From a virus, in the IMG/VR virus record IMGVR_UViG_3300009684_000009, positions 1-33,444 of that record: a stretch of DNA of 33,444 nt; one strand, given 5' to 3'. The notes under the pieces were generated by a model. The model did not search any database. It saw nothing but the letters and a program-made list of their open reading frames with translations, and was not told the origin of the DNA. Below, piece by piece: positions 1 through 5,923 of the stretch (the first letter of the stretch is position 1; each line of letters starts with the position of its first letter). The translations under genes and the position numbers were made by a program.

Positions 1-97
1 TCACAGCCCAAGTCAATCTTGTAACTATTGCCCTTGGTATTTGCCATTTAGCAAGGACATCTCGGTTGGATGTCCTGGACAGGAGAACGCAGCATGA
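1..97 (+). CDS. 3' end of the Cas4/RecB-like nuclease (partial; full copy at the right end)
   Basis: Reading from base 2 gives the last 31 residues of the nuclease whose full copy lies at 32660-33418, including the C-terminal cysteine pair (SCNYC) and the later VGCPG cysteine. It ends at the TGA that overlaps the ATG of the next gene. It is a repeat of the same gene produced by the circular overlap, not a second gene or a broken relic. Confidence 0.9.
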   Translation, partial: HSPSQSCNYCPWYLPFSKDISVGCPGQENAA

Positions 98-123
98 GTC
101 CAACTTATGAATTTAGATGCCCA
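1..123. repeat. Terminal direct repeat, left copy (circular assembly overlap)
   Basis: These 123 bases are identical to the last 123 bases of the window. The left copy holds the end of the nuclease gene and the first codons of the FmdB-like gene, and both reading frames continue perfectly across the join. This is what a circular or circularly permuted genome gives when an assembler leaves an overlap. A real short terminal repeat is possible, but it would cut through two genes, which is unusual. Confidence 0.93.
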
Positions 124-279
124 CGCTGTTCAGCAACGATTGAGCAGACACGCGCCATTGAGGATGACACACCACTGCCAGTGTGCGGAGATTGCTGTCA
201 GTCAATGGAGCGAGTATGGTCAGCAACCCCTATCCACTTCAAAGGTTCGGGCTTCTATAAGACAGATTCGGGGCGATGA
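94..279 (+). CDS. FmdB-family zinc-ribbon protein
   Basis: A 61-residue protein starting at the ATG that overlaps the nuclease stop (ATGA), with GGAGAA a few bases upstream. It shows the FmdB pattern: MSPTYEFRCPRC at the start, a second cysteine pair (CGDCC) near residue 35, and the typical GSGFYKTDS end. The two cysteine pairs should bind one zinc ion. FmdB-type proteins are described as regulators in some bacteria and are common small genes in actinophages; the role here is unknown. Its translation is probably coupled to the nuclease. A start 24 bases further upstream (residues MSWTGERS) is possible but lies inside the nuclease gene and lacks the family's usual N-terminus. Confidence 0.8.
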   Translation: MSPTYEFRCPRCSATIEQTRAIEDDTPLPVCGDCCQSMERVWSATPIHFKGSGFYKTDSGR

Positions 280-398
280 TGGCTTTCAAATGGGAAACAG
301 AATGTTATCTATGCAAAGCCATAAAGCCAATTCAGAACATCATTGGGAAAGAACCTTATTGCGATGAATGCTATGGAAAGATTGTAAAGAAAAAATAA
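279..398 (+). CDS. 39-residue zinc-ribbon microprotein
   Basis: A short frame that starts at the ATG sharing one base with the previous stop. It encodes MAFKWETECYLCKAIKP at the start and a second CxxC (YCDECY) near residue 28, ending in a lysine-rich tail. Two CxxC pairs about 16 residues apart in so small a protein make a single treble-clef or ribbon zinc site likely. The tight overlap with the FmdB-like gene supports it as a real gene. The function is unknown; nucleic-acid binding is a guess from the basic tail. Confidence 0.6.
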   Translation: MAFKWETECYLCKAIKPIQNIIGKEPYCDECYGKIVKKK

Positions 399-402
399 AT
401 TT

Positions 403-418
403 CTCATCAACCGATGAG
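403..418 (+). other. Small intergenic hairpin
   Basis: CTCATC, AACC loop, GATGAG: a perfect 6-bp stem between the zinc microprotein and the next gene. There is no T-run after it, so it is not a standard terminator. It may be an mRNA-stability element or chance. Confidence 0.35.
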
Positions 419-455
419 GATGCTTCACCCCTAACACCAACAGAAAGCGAATGAG

Positions 456-938
456 ATGACAAATCCATTTACAGCGCCGGCAACAGCTGGCGAATCAGTT
501 AAACCAGCAGATTTGCAAGGTCATCTGCTAATCATCAAGCCAGTTGAATACAAGACTGGCATTCAAACATCACTAGGCGAGGCAGAGGCAATCGAGGTCA
601 ACCTTGTTGATCTTGACACCAACACCGAACACAACTCAGTTCTATTTTTCAACATCGCGCTTCGATCAGCACTAAAGCCAAACATCGGCAAGTCAGTCTT
701 AGCTCGCATTGGGCAAGGCGTTGCCAAGCCAGGCAAATCCGCACCTTGGATCTTGGTCAATGCCACCGACTCCCAAGCCGACATTGACAAGGCAACCGCC
801 TATCTCGCTGGCTCAGTTGTACCGCCAGCACCAACGGCAGCGGCAGTGCCTAATGCTGGAGCGCCTGGCAGTGGCGCACTCTCGCCAGAGCAGTTGGCGC
901 TTCTAGCAAAGCTAGGGGCATCGCCAGCGCCATTCTAA
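456..938 (+). CDS. Unknown early protein, possible OB-fold ssDNA-binding protein
   Basis: A 160-residue protein. Residues about 20-120 alternate short hydrophobic strands and turns (GHLLIIKPVEYKTGI, EAIEVNLVDLD, SVLFFNIAL, KSVLARIGQG, PWILVNATD), which suits a small beta barrel. Residues about 122-160 form a flexible Ala/Pro/Gly-rich tail ending SPAPF. A barrel plus a flexible tail resembles phage ssDNA-binding proteins, and it sits between a recombination nuclease and a primase-helicase, where such a protein is expected. The tail lacks the acidic tip of classical SSB, so this is inference. The ATG at 456 has only a modest purine-rich site (AGAAAG) upstream. Confidence 0.45.
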   Translation: MTNPFTAPATAGESVKPADLQGHLLIIKPVEYKTGIQTSLGEAEAIEVNLVDLDTNTEHNSVLFFNIALRSALKPNIGKSVLARIGQGVAKPGKSAPWILVNATDSQADIDKATAYLAGSVVPPAPTAAAVPNAGAPGSGALSPEQLALLAKLGASPAPF

Positions 939-949
939 GCGCATAACGA

Positions 950-1010
950 TTTGCCGATGGTCGCGTGAGTTGTTGGGAAACAACTCTTGACGATACGGGG
1001 CATCGGCAAA
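950..1010 (+). ncRNA. Nested stem-loop in untranslated region
   Basis: TTTGCCGATG (950-959) is the exact reverse complement of CATCGGCAAA (1001-1010). Inside it lies a second perfect hairpin, GAGTTGTT (967-974), GGGA loop, AACAACTC (979-986). The two elements form a 10-bp outer stem capped by an arm. No gene is convincing here. It stands immediately 5' of the tRNA-like element and could be a structured leader or a processing signal. No poly-T follows. Confidence 0.5.
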
Positions 1011-1011
1011 A

Positions 1012-1068
1012 CCATTGGCAGGTTTGCATTGACGGGGAAGGCAATCTCGGTTCGATTCCGAGCAATGG
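1012..1068 (+). ncRNA. tRNA-like mini-cloverleaf with canonical T-arm
   Basis: A 57-nt element folds into a four-way junction with no unpaired junction bases. The closing stem is CCATTG (1012-1017) with CAATGG (1063-1068). Arm 1 is GCA-GGTT-TGC (1018-1027). Arm 2 is ATTG, a 10-base loop, CAAT (1028-1045). Arm 3 is CTCGG-TTCGATT-CCGAG (1046-1062), a textbook tRNA T-arm including GGTTCGATTCC. The D-like and anticodon-like arms are too short for a normal tRNA, and I could not place a 7-base anticodon loop. It could be a degenerate tRNA, a tRNA mimic, or the tRNA-derived half of an old attachment site. Arms 1 and 2 are short enough to be chance; the T-arm is the solid part. Confidence 0.45.
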
Positions 1069-1098
1069 ACAAGGCTAAGCAAAAGACAAGGGGCAGCA

Positions 1099-1311
1099 AT
1101 GGCAACCATGCGAACACGATTCAAGCGCACAACGCCGTTTCAAAAAGAATGCGGTTTCGTTGCCGACAATGGCTACGGTGAATTTGAGCAGTGCGAAGCC
1201 GATGCCGACTTCGGGGTTTATTTTGGCGATGACACTTCAACGAAAATGGTGAGTTGGTGCATCTATCACACGATTTGGATGGAAAGTCTATGGCGAGGGG
1301 AACGGCAATGA
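1099..1311 (+). CDS. Unknown 70-residue protein
   Basis: A small protein with three cysteines (at about 18, 32 and 53) and an N-terminus rich in Arg, Lys and Thr. It has a GGGGCAG ribosome site 6-8 bases before the ATG, and its stop overlaps the ATG of the primase-helicase (ATGA at 1308-1311). That overlap and the good ribosome site support a real gene translated together with the primase. I do not recognise the family; the spacing of the Cys residues might allow metal binding, but no standard motif is complete. Confidence 0.6.
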   Translation: MATMRTRFKRTTPFQKECGFVADNGYGEFEQCEADADFGVYFGDDTSTKMVSWCIYHTIWMESLWRGERQ

Positions 1312-3413
1312 ACCCAGTCCTTCAAGCAGCTCTTGATTTCTACGATGCTGGCATTTCGGTAGTTCCTGCCAATAACAATGGCAGCAAATCACCGATTGGC
1401 TCATGGAAGCAGTATCAAGTCAGCCGAGCCGAGCCTGAGCAGTTAGGCGATTGGTTTGGCACAGGTCATCCTGGCATTGGCATAATCACTGGCGCAGTCA
1501 GTGGCAACTTGGAGATGCTCGAACTAGAAGGTCGAGCAATCCACGCTGGCCTATTTGACGAAGCCAAAGAGATCGCCATCAACTCTGGCCTTGAGGAACT
1601 CTGGGGATTGTTGACAACTGGCTACGCCGAGATGACACCGTCAGGAGGATTGCATTTCCTCTACCGAATCGCCGATGAGCCAGTGCCAGGCAACACCAAG
1701 ATTGCTCGCCGACCAGGGGAAAATGACACAGTTGAGGTGCTGGTTGAGACAAGAGGCGAAGGCGGTTTCGTAGTCACCGCACCGTCAAATGGCGAGGTTC
1801 ATCCTAGCCATCAACCTTGGGTGCTACTAGCAGGATCGCCAAACACAATCCCAATGTTCTCAATGGAGGAGCGCGAGGCGTTACACTCAATTTTCAAGGC
1901 ACTTGATTCCATGCCGGTCAAGGAGTCAATTGCCACAGCATTACTACCAAAGTCAGAATTAACAGGAGAGAAGCCAGGCGATGATTTCAACGCAAAAGCA
2001 AAATGGAGCGACATTCTCATTGGATGGAAACAAATCTACACTTCGGGCGGTGTCACTTATTGGTGCAGACCTGGCAAAGATACTGGGATTTCAGCTACCA
2101 CAGGTCGCAACGATGGAGATAATCTCTTTGTATTTACAACATCAACAACATTCGAAGCGGAGAAGCCTTACTCCAAGTTTGCAGCATTTGCGCACCTCAA
2201 TCACAGTGGGGATTTCTCAAGTGCGGCAAAAGCACTCAGGGCGTTAGGTTACGGCGCACAGAATTCCTTGCCTAGTCTGACTCAACTGCAAGAGTTAGCC
2301 AAGCCGACTCTGACTGTTGTGCCTGATATTGACTCAGATCATGTCGAGCAGGTGCAAGAACGCTCCAGTTGGTATCCAAAGCCACTAGACCTTGACGGTG
2401 AGATTGAACAGCCTGAACCTGAGTTCTTAGCTCGCAATGACGGTCATTGCTTGTTCTATCGAGGCAAGATCAACGCTTTACTTGGTGAGTCCGAGTCGGG
2501 AAAGACTTGGGTTGCGCTACTAGCTGTTAAACAGGCACTTGAAATCCAGCAGAAGGTGATTTACTTAGATTTTGAGGATTCGGGCAAAGGTATCCTGAGC
2601 CGACTTCGCTCACTTGGCCTTGAAAACCGTCACTTTGCAAATTTTACCTACGCCAATCCCGACCAGAACTTGACCCTGAATGAGCGAATGGACTTGGTTG
2701 ATGCGCTGACCGAGATTGTGCCTGAGTTGATCATCCTTGACGGCGTAAATGCCGCCATGACCTTGCTGGCCTTAGATTTGACCAGCAATCGCGATGCCAC
2801 CTTTTTCAGCCAGCAGCTCTTAAAGCCATTGGCGCTGTCGGGCGCGTGTGTCATAACCATTGACCATGTTCCTAAGTCAAAGGACAATCGCGGCAACTAT
2901 GCCATCGGCGCTCAGGCGAAACGGGCAGATATAAACGGCTGCGCGATTGCCGTTGAAGTGACACTGCCATTTGGCAAGGGCATGAATGGCGAGTTGAACC
3001 TAAAGGTGACAAAAGACCGCCCTGGCGCTGTCAGAGAACACTCTAAAGAGGCAAAGTTTGCCGGCACAGTCGAGTTGCGGTCAACGGCTGAAGGAATGGT
3101 CACAATGACAATCATCAGCCCTCAAATGGTCGCTGGAGACCGTACTAGGCCAACGCATTTGATGGAGCAGGTGAGCAAGACATTGGAAGCCTCAACGATG
3201 CCATTGTCTAAGAATGCAATTGAAAAAGAAGTCAAAGGCAAAGCCGAGTGGGTCAGAATTGCCATTCAAATACTCGTTGACGAGAAATTCGTTGCCATTG
3301 AAAACGGCTCTCGCAATGCCTTGAACCTGAAATTGCTTCGCCAATATCGAGAAGCTGACGATTCTGCTAGTGGCATTGGCTCCTTCGAATTGAAAGAAGC
3401 TGACAATGCTTGA
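1308..3413 (+). CDS. Primase-polymerase / RecA-like helicase fusion
   Basis: A 701-residue replication protein. Residues 1-200 are a Prim-Pol (archaeo-eukaryotic primase) domain: ALDFYDAGISVVP, GIGIITGAVSG, TPSGGLHFLY (T110-Y119) and RGEGGFVVTAPS all match family signatures. The usual DxD metal pair after the SG is replaced by ELE, so the acidic ligands are Glu-based or shifted. Residues about 380-600 are an AAA_25/RepA-type ATPase: Walker A GESESGKT (393-400), an acidic strand VIYLDFED, Walker B LIILDG with D478, and TIDHVPKS. The C-terminus (about 625-690) looks like a winged helix. The start at 1308 was chosen because it overlaps the previous stop, has GAGGGGAA upstream and begins exactly at the Prim-Pol fold. 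It is the only replication enzyme seen, so host polymerase is probably recruited. Confidence 0.88.
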   Translation: MNPVLQAALDFYDAGISVVPANNNGSKSPIGSWKQYQVSRAEPEQLGDWFGTGHPGIGIITGAVSGNLEMLELEGRAIHAGLFDEAKEIAINSGLEELWGLLTTGYAEMTPSGGLHFLYRIADEPVPGNTKIARRPGENDTVEVLVETRGEGGFVVTAPSNGEVHPSHQPWVLLAGSPNTIPMFSMEEREALHSIFKALDSMPVKESIATALLPKSELTGEKPGDDFNAKAKWSDILIGWKQIYTSGGVTYWCRPGKDTGISATTGRNDGDNLFVFTTSTTFEAEKPYSKFAAFAHLNHSGDFSSAAKALRALGYGAQNSLPSLTQLQELAKPTLTVVPDIDSDHVEQVQERSSWYPKPLDLDGEIEQPEPEFLARNDGHCLFYRGKINALLGESESGKTWVALLAVKQALEIQQKVIYLDFEDSGKGILSRLRSLGLENRHFANFTYANPDQNLTLNERMDLVDALTEIVPELIILDGVNAAMTLLALDLTSNRDATFFSQQLLKPLALSGACVITIDHVPKSKDNRGNYAIGAQAKRADINGCAIAVEVTLPFGKGMNGELNLKVTKDRPGAVREHSKEAKFAGTVELRSTAEGMVTMTIISPQMVAGDRTRPTHLMEQVSKTLEASTMPLSKNAIEKEVKGKAEWVRIAIQILVDEKFVAIENGSRNALNLKLLRQYREADDSASGIGSFELKEADNA

Positions 3414-3570
3414 CCTCGTCCCACCTCGTCCCGACCTCGTCCGAGACGAACTGCCATTCCCTAGATCGACTTCGTCCCACGTCCCCCTCTCTAAGAGGGG
3501 ACGAGGACGAGGTCAGGGTGGTGAGCGTAAATGACCGAATCTTTCATATCAACATTCCCGACCTCGTCCC
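3413..3570. repeat. Iteron-like ACCTCGTCCC cluster, candidate replication origin
   Basis: ACCTCGTCCC occurs exactly at 3413-3422, 3423-3432 and 3561-3570, with near copies at 3434-3443 (ACCTCGTCCG) and 3469-3478 (ACTTCGTCCC). Inverted copies lie at 3499-3507 and 3505-3513 (GGACGAGGT). A hairpin of GTCCCCCTC with GAGGGGAC (3480-3502, one bulged C) sits in the middle, as does TCGTC-CGA-GACGA. Repeats of this size directly downstream of a primase-helicase gene fit iterons bound by an initiator. The cluster also overlaps the start of the next gene, so it could serve as an operator. Confidence 0.6.
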
Positions 3571-3872
3571 TATGTGAAAAGTGCCAAGGTTGGGTGCTGG
3601 AATGTTATGTCAATGGCTTCCTGACAAGGGTTGAGCCGAATCCACTCAACTTTGCCGAGGAGTTGATTGCTAGGGCAAAGGGCTTGAGGATTTACCAGAC
3701 TTTCGGAACTTCACAGGTTTGCCTAGTTCGGCGCAAACTTTGGCATATTGAAAAAGCCGATCCAAGGGCTAAAGTTCTGGCAACTCACAGTTGCCAATCT
3801 CCGACATACTTTGAACCTTCCCCGTTATTTGAAAAGCCAGCCATCTCTAATAGCGAAGGAATCCCATTCTAA
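3531..3872 (+). CDS. Unknown 113-residue protein with a CxxC pair
   Basis: Begins at the ATG after the iteron block; GGTGGTGAG lies upstream as a weak ribosome site. LCEKCQGW near residues 14-21 is a zinc-knuckle-like CxxC, with further single cysteines at about 25, 64 and 87. The middle (NFAEELIARAKGLRIYQ) is helical and the C-terminus is polar. Its first codons contain one of the ACCTCGTCCC repeats, encoding PTSS. The stop is followed at once by the ATG of the next gene, so the two are co-translated. The location hints at a replication accessory role, but I do not recognise the family. Confidence 0.6.
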   Translation: MTESFISTFPTSSLCEKCQGWVLECYVNGFLTRVEPNPLNFAEELIARAKGLRIYQTFGTSQVCLVRRKLWHIEKADPRAKVLATHSCQSPTYFEPSPLFEKPAISNSEGIPF

Positions 3873-4637
3873 ATGACCGACTCACTCTGCCCTCTTTGCC
3901 GCCGAATAGTGACATCGGCTGGATTATGCAATCGCTGTCAAAGCCGACTTCATTCACAGCTTGACGATCTAATGGAATTTTGGATTGGCGCTCACGATGA
4001 ACTGCTTCCTGGCAAGAGTGGAAATGGCGGCAGATCCAGTGAGCGAACCATTGGCTTGAATGTCGCGGCTCTGTCCTTCATTGCCGGTCACGACATTCTC
4101 GGCTTCCTGCATGAGTGGGAGAAGTTGATCCGAGATGAGCGAGAGTTGACAAGGCCAGCGATGATCGCCAAGCCAGCAACACTTCAAGGCGAGATTGCCG
4201 ATGCCATTAAATTCTCGCAGACTCATTTGGCGTGGTCAGGGTTGCAAGATTGGATTGATGACTTTGCCGATGAGCTTGCGAGCATTCATGCTCAAGGCAT
4301 GGCTGCTGCTCGCCGATTCGTTGAAAAGACTCGCCGCATTCCATGTCCAGCTGAAACAGGCGAAGGCAGTTGCAGAACCCTACTCAAGATCAACCCCGAT
4401 GATCCGCTGGAGATATTCCAGTGTCGCAGTTGCCAAAGCCAGTGGACAACCCTTCGCCTGATCGCAGTGGCGATGAGCGATAAGCGTTCAGTCTGGCTCG
4501 ATGCCGAGGCGTTGGGCAAATGGATGGGCATATCAGAACGCCATGTCAGGAGACTCGGACAGAAATACAAACTGCCAAAGCGAGGCGAATTATACGAAGC
4601 ACACGCCATGATCGAGGCACACGCCAAACACGCTTAA
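3873..4637 (+). CDS. Zinc-ribbon protein with C-terminal helix-turn-helix
   Basis: A 254-residue protein. It starts with a double CxxC ribbon (CPLCRR and CNRCQ, residues 6-22), has a helical middle (about 30-150) and a second zinc site (PCPAETGEGSC and CRSCQSQW, about 158-192). It ends in a DNA-binding segment: WLDAEALGKWMGISERHVRR is a clear helix-turn-helix, followed by the short wing KLPKRGELY. Proteins of this design are common in actinophage replication regions as DNA-binding factors of unknown target. It directly follows the previous gene with no gap. It might bind the iteron block or the promoter just downstream; neither is shown. Confidence 0.65.
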   Translation: MTDSLCPLCRRIVTSAGLCNRCQSRLHSQLDDLMEFWIGAHDELLPGKSGNGGRSSERTIGLNVAALSFIAGHDILGFLHEWEKLIRDERELTRPAMIAKPATLQGEIADAIKFSQTHLAWSGLQDWIDDFADELASIHAQGMAAARRFVEKTRRIPCPAETGEGSCRTLLKINPDDPLEIFQCRSCQSQWTTLRLIAVAMSDKRSVWLDAEALGKWMGISERHVRRLGQKYKLPKRGELYEAHAMIEAHAKHA

Positions 4638-4638
4638 C

Positions 4639-4701
4639 TTGACAAAACATGTCCGCAGTGTTTGCTACACTCTAAGTGTCGGCGTGTTGTATCTGCCGAC
4701 A
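4639..4701 (+). promoter_or_regulatory. Candidate promoter with 5'-end hairpin
   Basis: TTGACA (4639-4644) lies 21 bases before TACACT (4666-4671). That spacing is too long for a classic pair, but TACACT is preceded by TGC, making an extended -10 (TGnTACACT) that can work without a good -35. Just after it, TGTCGGC (4677-4683) pairs with GCCGACA (4695-4701), a 7-bp stem with an 11-base loop that would sit at the very 5' end of the transcript. The promoter would serve the small coiled-coil gene, the proteasome-like gene and the HNH gene. Confidence 0.45.
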
Positions 4702-4735
4702 TCTGCTGTCTCTGGGCATGGCTATCCTTACAATT

Positions 4736-4888
4736 ATGAACATCCAAGATGAATCGCTTGAGGAAATCAACGAGGCGTTAAGTCATATCGTTGAAGTGCT
4801 TCATAAAACTCGCGACTCACAAAAGAAACATTTATGGGCATTGGTTGATGAATTATTAGATGCCAAGATCGCAATGGAAAACAAATGA
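4736..4888 (+). CDS. 50-residue coiled-coil protein
   Basis: MNIQDESLEEINEALSHIVE and the rest to ENK form one long charged amphipathic helix, probably a dimerising coiled coil. It ends in an ATGA overlap with the proteasome-like gene. The start is uncertain: an in-frame ATG at 4718 and a GTG at 4676 exist, but neither has a better ribosome site, and the extra residues would fall in the leader hairpin. Its fixed position before the Ntn hydrolase makes a partner or regulator role possible, which is only inference. Confidence 0.55.
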   Translation: MNIQDESLEEINEALSHIVEVLHKTRDSQKKHLWALVDELLDAKIAMENK

Positions 4889-5457
4889 CAACTCTCGCAG
4901 CTATACAAGGCGATGGATGGATTGTCATGGGTGGTGATTCACAATCATCAGATCAAAACGGATTTAAGGTCAACATTCCTGGCGGCAAGATATTTGAAAA
5001 CAATGGCATTGTCATTGGTGGTGCAGGTGATGTTCGAGGAATAAACATTCTCCAACACAAATGGATTGCACCTAAGACAGGGCGATCTAATCCTGACAGA
5101 TTCATAACAAGAACATTGATCCCGTCAATACGCAAAGCATTCTTAGATGCTGGCTATGAAACAAAGAATGACAACTCAGCAGTAACGCATGGCAACATCT
5201 TTCTTGTTGTCATTGACTGCAACCTCTATCGCATTGAGGATGATTACTCATGGGAACGATGCGAGGAAAATGTTTATGTTGCCGGCAGTGGTGAAGCATT
5301 AGCGTTAGGCGCTATGACTTACGCATTGAAAGATGTGGGCTTTAAGATTCACGATCCTAAGTTGGCAGAGATGATCATTCGCGATGCGATAACTGTTGCT
5401 GCTAAGTGGGATGCTTACACTGGTGGAAAGATCACCACGATAATCAAAGAGCAGTAA
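4885..5457 (+). CDS. Proteasome beta/HslV-like Ntn-hydrolase
   Basis: A 190-residue protein with the 20S proteasome beta/HslV pattern. After removal of Met the new N-terminus is Thr1 (TTLAAIQGDGW). Counting from it, Asp17 lies in GGDSQSSD and Lys34 in GGKIF, matching the catalytic Thr1/Asp17/Lys33 set within one residue. AGSGEALALGAMTYAL matches the family's GSG..ALGA helix start, which carries the supporting Ser. The C-terminal half (AEMIIRDAITVAAKWDAYTGG) follows HslV. There is no long propeptide, as in HslV. No ATPase partner is nearby, so it may work alone, with a host unfoldase, or in virion protein processing. It is transcribed with a coiled-coil gene and the HNH gene just before the packaging module. 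Confidence 0.75.
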   Translation: MTTLAAIQGDGWIVMGGDSQSSDQNGFKVNIPGGKIFENNGIVIGGAGDVRGINILQHKWIAPKTGRSNPDRFITRTLIPSIRKAFLDAGYETKNDNSAVTHGNIFLVVIDCNLYRIEDDYSWERCEENVYVAGSGEALALGAMTYALKDVGFKIHDPKLAEMIIRDAITVAAKWDAYTGGKITTIIKEQ

Positions 5458-5460
5458 CAC

Positions 5461-5784
5461 TTGGCTCCGAAGCTATCATGTCTAATGTGCGGCATACCAA
5501 CAGCAAGATCATGGTGTGACTCTTGTTTGATTATCAAGAAGGCAAGCGAACCAAAGCGTGAGCGATTGTCATCAACACTTCGCGGTTACAATGCTGAATG
5601 GCAGAGAGTGCGTGTGCAAGTGTTAAGGCGTGACGGTTGGGTATGTTGCAGATGCAACAAGAAACTTATTGGATCAGATGCAACTGTTGACCATAAGGTT
5701 CCGCTATCCAAGGGTGGCGATCACTCAATGGCCAACCTTCAAGCCATGTGCCGCAGTTGTAACTCATCAAAGAAAGATAAATAA
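5461..5784 (+). CDS. HNH endonuclease
   Basis: A 107-residue nuclease. The HNH (beta-beta-alpha-metal) core is ATVDHKVPLSKGGDHSMANL followed by CRSCNSSK, with the second cysteine pair at WVCCRC. The N-terminus has an extra zinc knuckle (CLMCGIPTARSWCDSC), which requires the TTG start at 5461; the next start (ATG at 5485) would cut it. A gene of this type just before the small terminase is typical of HK97-like cos phages, where the HNH protein works with terminase in making cohesive ends. It could equally be a free homing nuclease, but its position argues for packaging. Confidence 0.85.
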   Translation: MAPKLSCLMCGIPTARSWCDSCLIIKKASEPKRERLSSTLRGYNAEWQRVRVQVLRRDGWVCCRCNKKLIGSDATVDHKVPLSKGGDHSMANLQAMCRSCNSSKKDK

Positions 5785-5923
5785 ACATTACAAAACACGC
5801 TCATAATCAATGCCGCGCCATATATTCGGTTTTTTCTGACACGCACAGATAAACCCAGCCCCCCCGTCTTTTCTCTCTATTCGCGAAATTATCAGTTCGG
5901 ACAATTGTTGGAGGTTTTGCGCC
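5785..5923 (+). other. Non-coding gap before terminase, candidate cos region
   Basis: 139 bases without a gene between the HNH and small terminase genes. It contains a T-run (TTTTTT near 5830-5835), a run of seven C (5859-5865), the palindrome TTCGCGAA (5880-5887) and a strong GGAGG (5910-5914) serving the terminase ATG. In cos phages with the HNH-terminase order the cohesive-end site usually lies here. I cannot identify the nick positions. Confidence 0.35.

Noticed and set aside
1-123. Biological direct terminal repeat as in T7-type genomes
   Set aside because: The repeat is very short and cuts through two continuous genes; an assembly overlap of a circular or cos genome explains it better.
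1012-1068. Active attP site of a temperate phage
   Set aside because: No integrase or excisionase gene anywhere in the window; an ancestral remnant remains possible.
997-1070. Ordinary tRNA gene ending with the T-arm at 1046-1062
   Set aside because: No 7-bp acceptor partner about 65 bases upstream and no 5-bp anticodon stem with 7-base loop could be found; kept only as a tRNA-like element.
987-1181. 64-codon + frame over the structured region
   Set aside because: It overlaps the tRNA-like element and the real gene at 1099, has no ribosome site, and its composition is not protein-like.
5810-5836. Rho-independent terminator before the terminase gene (T-run after CGG)
   Set aside because: Only a 3-bp stem (CCG/CGG) precedes the T-run; too weak.
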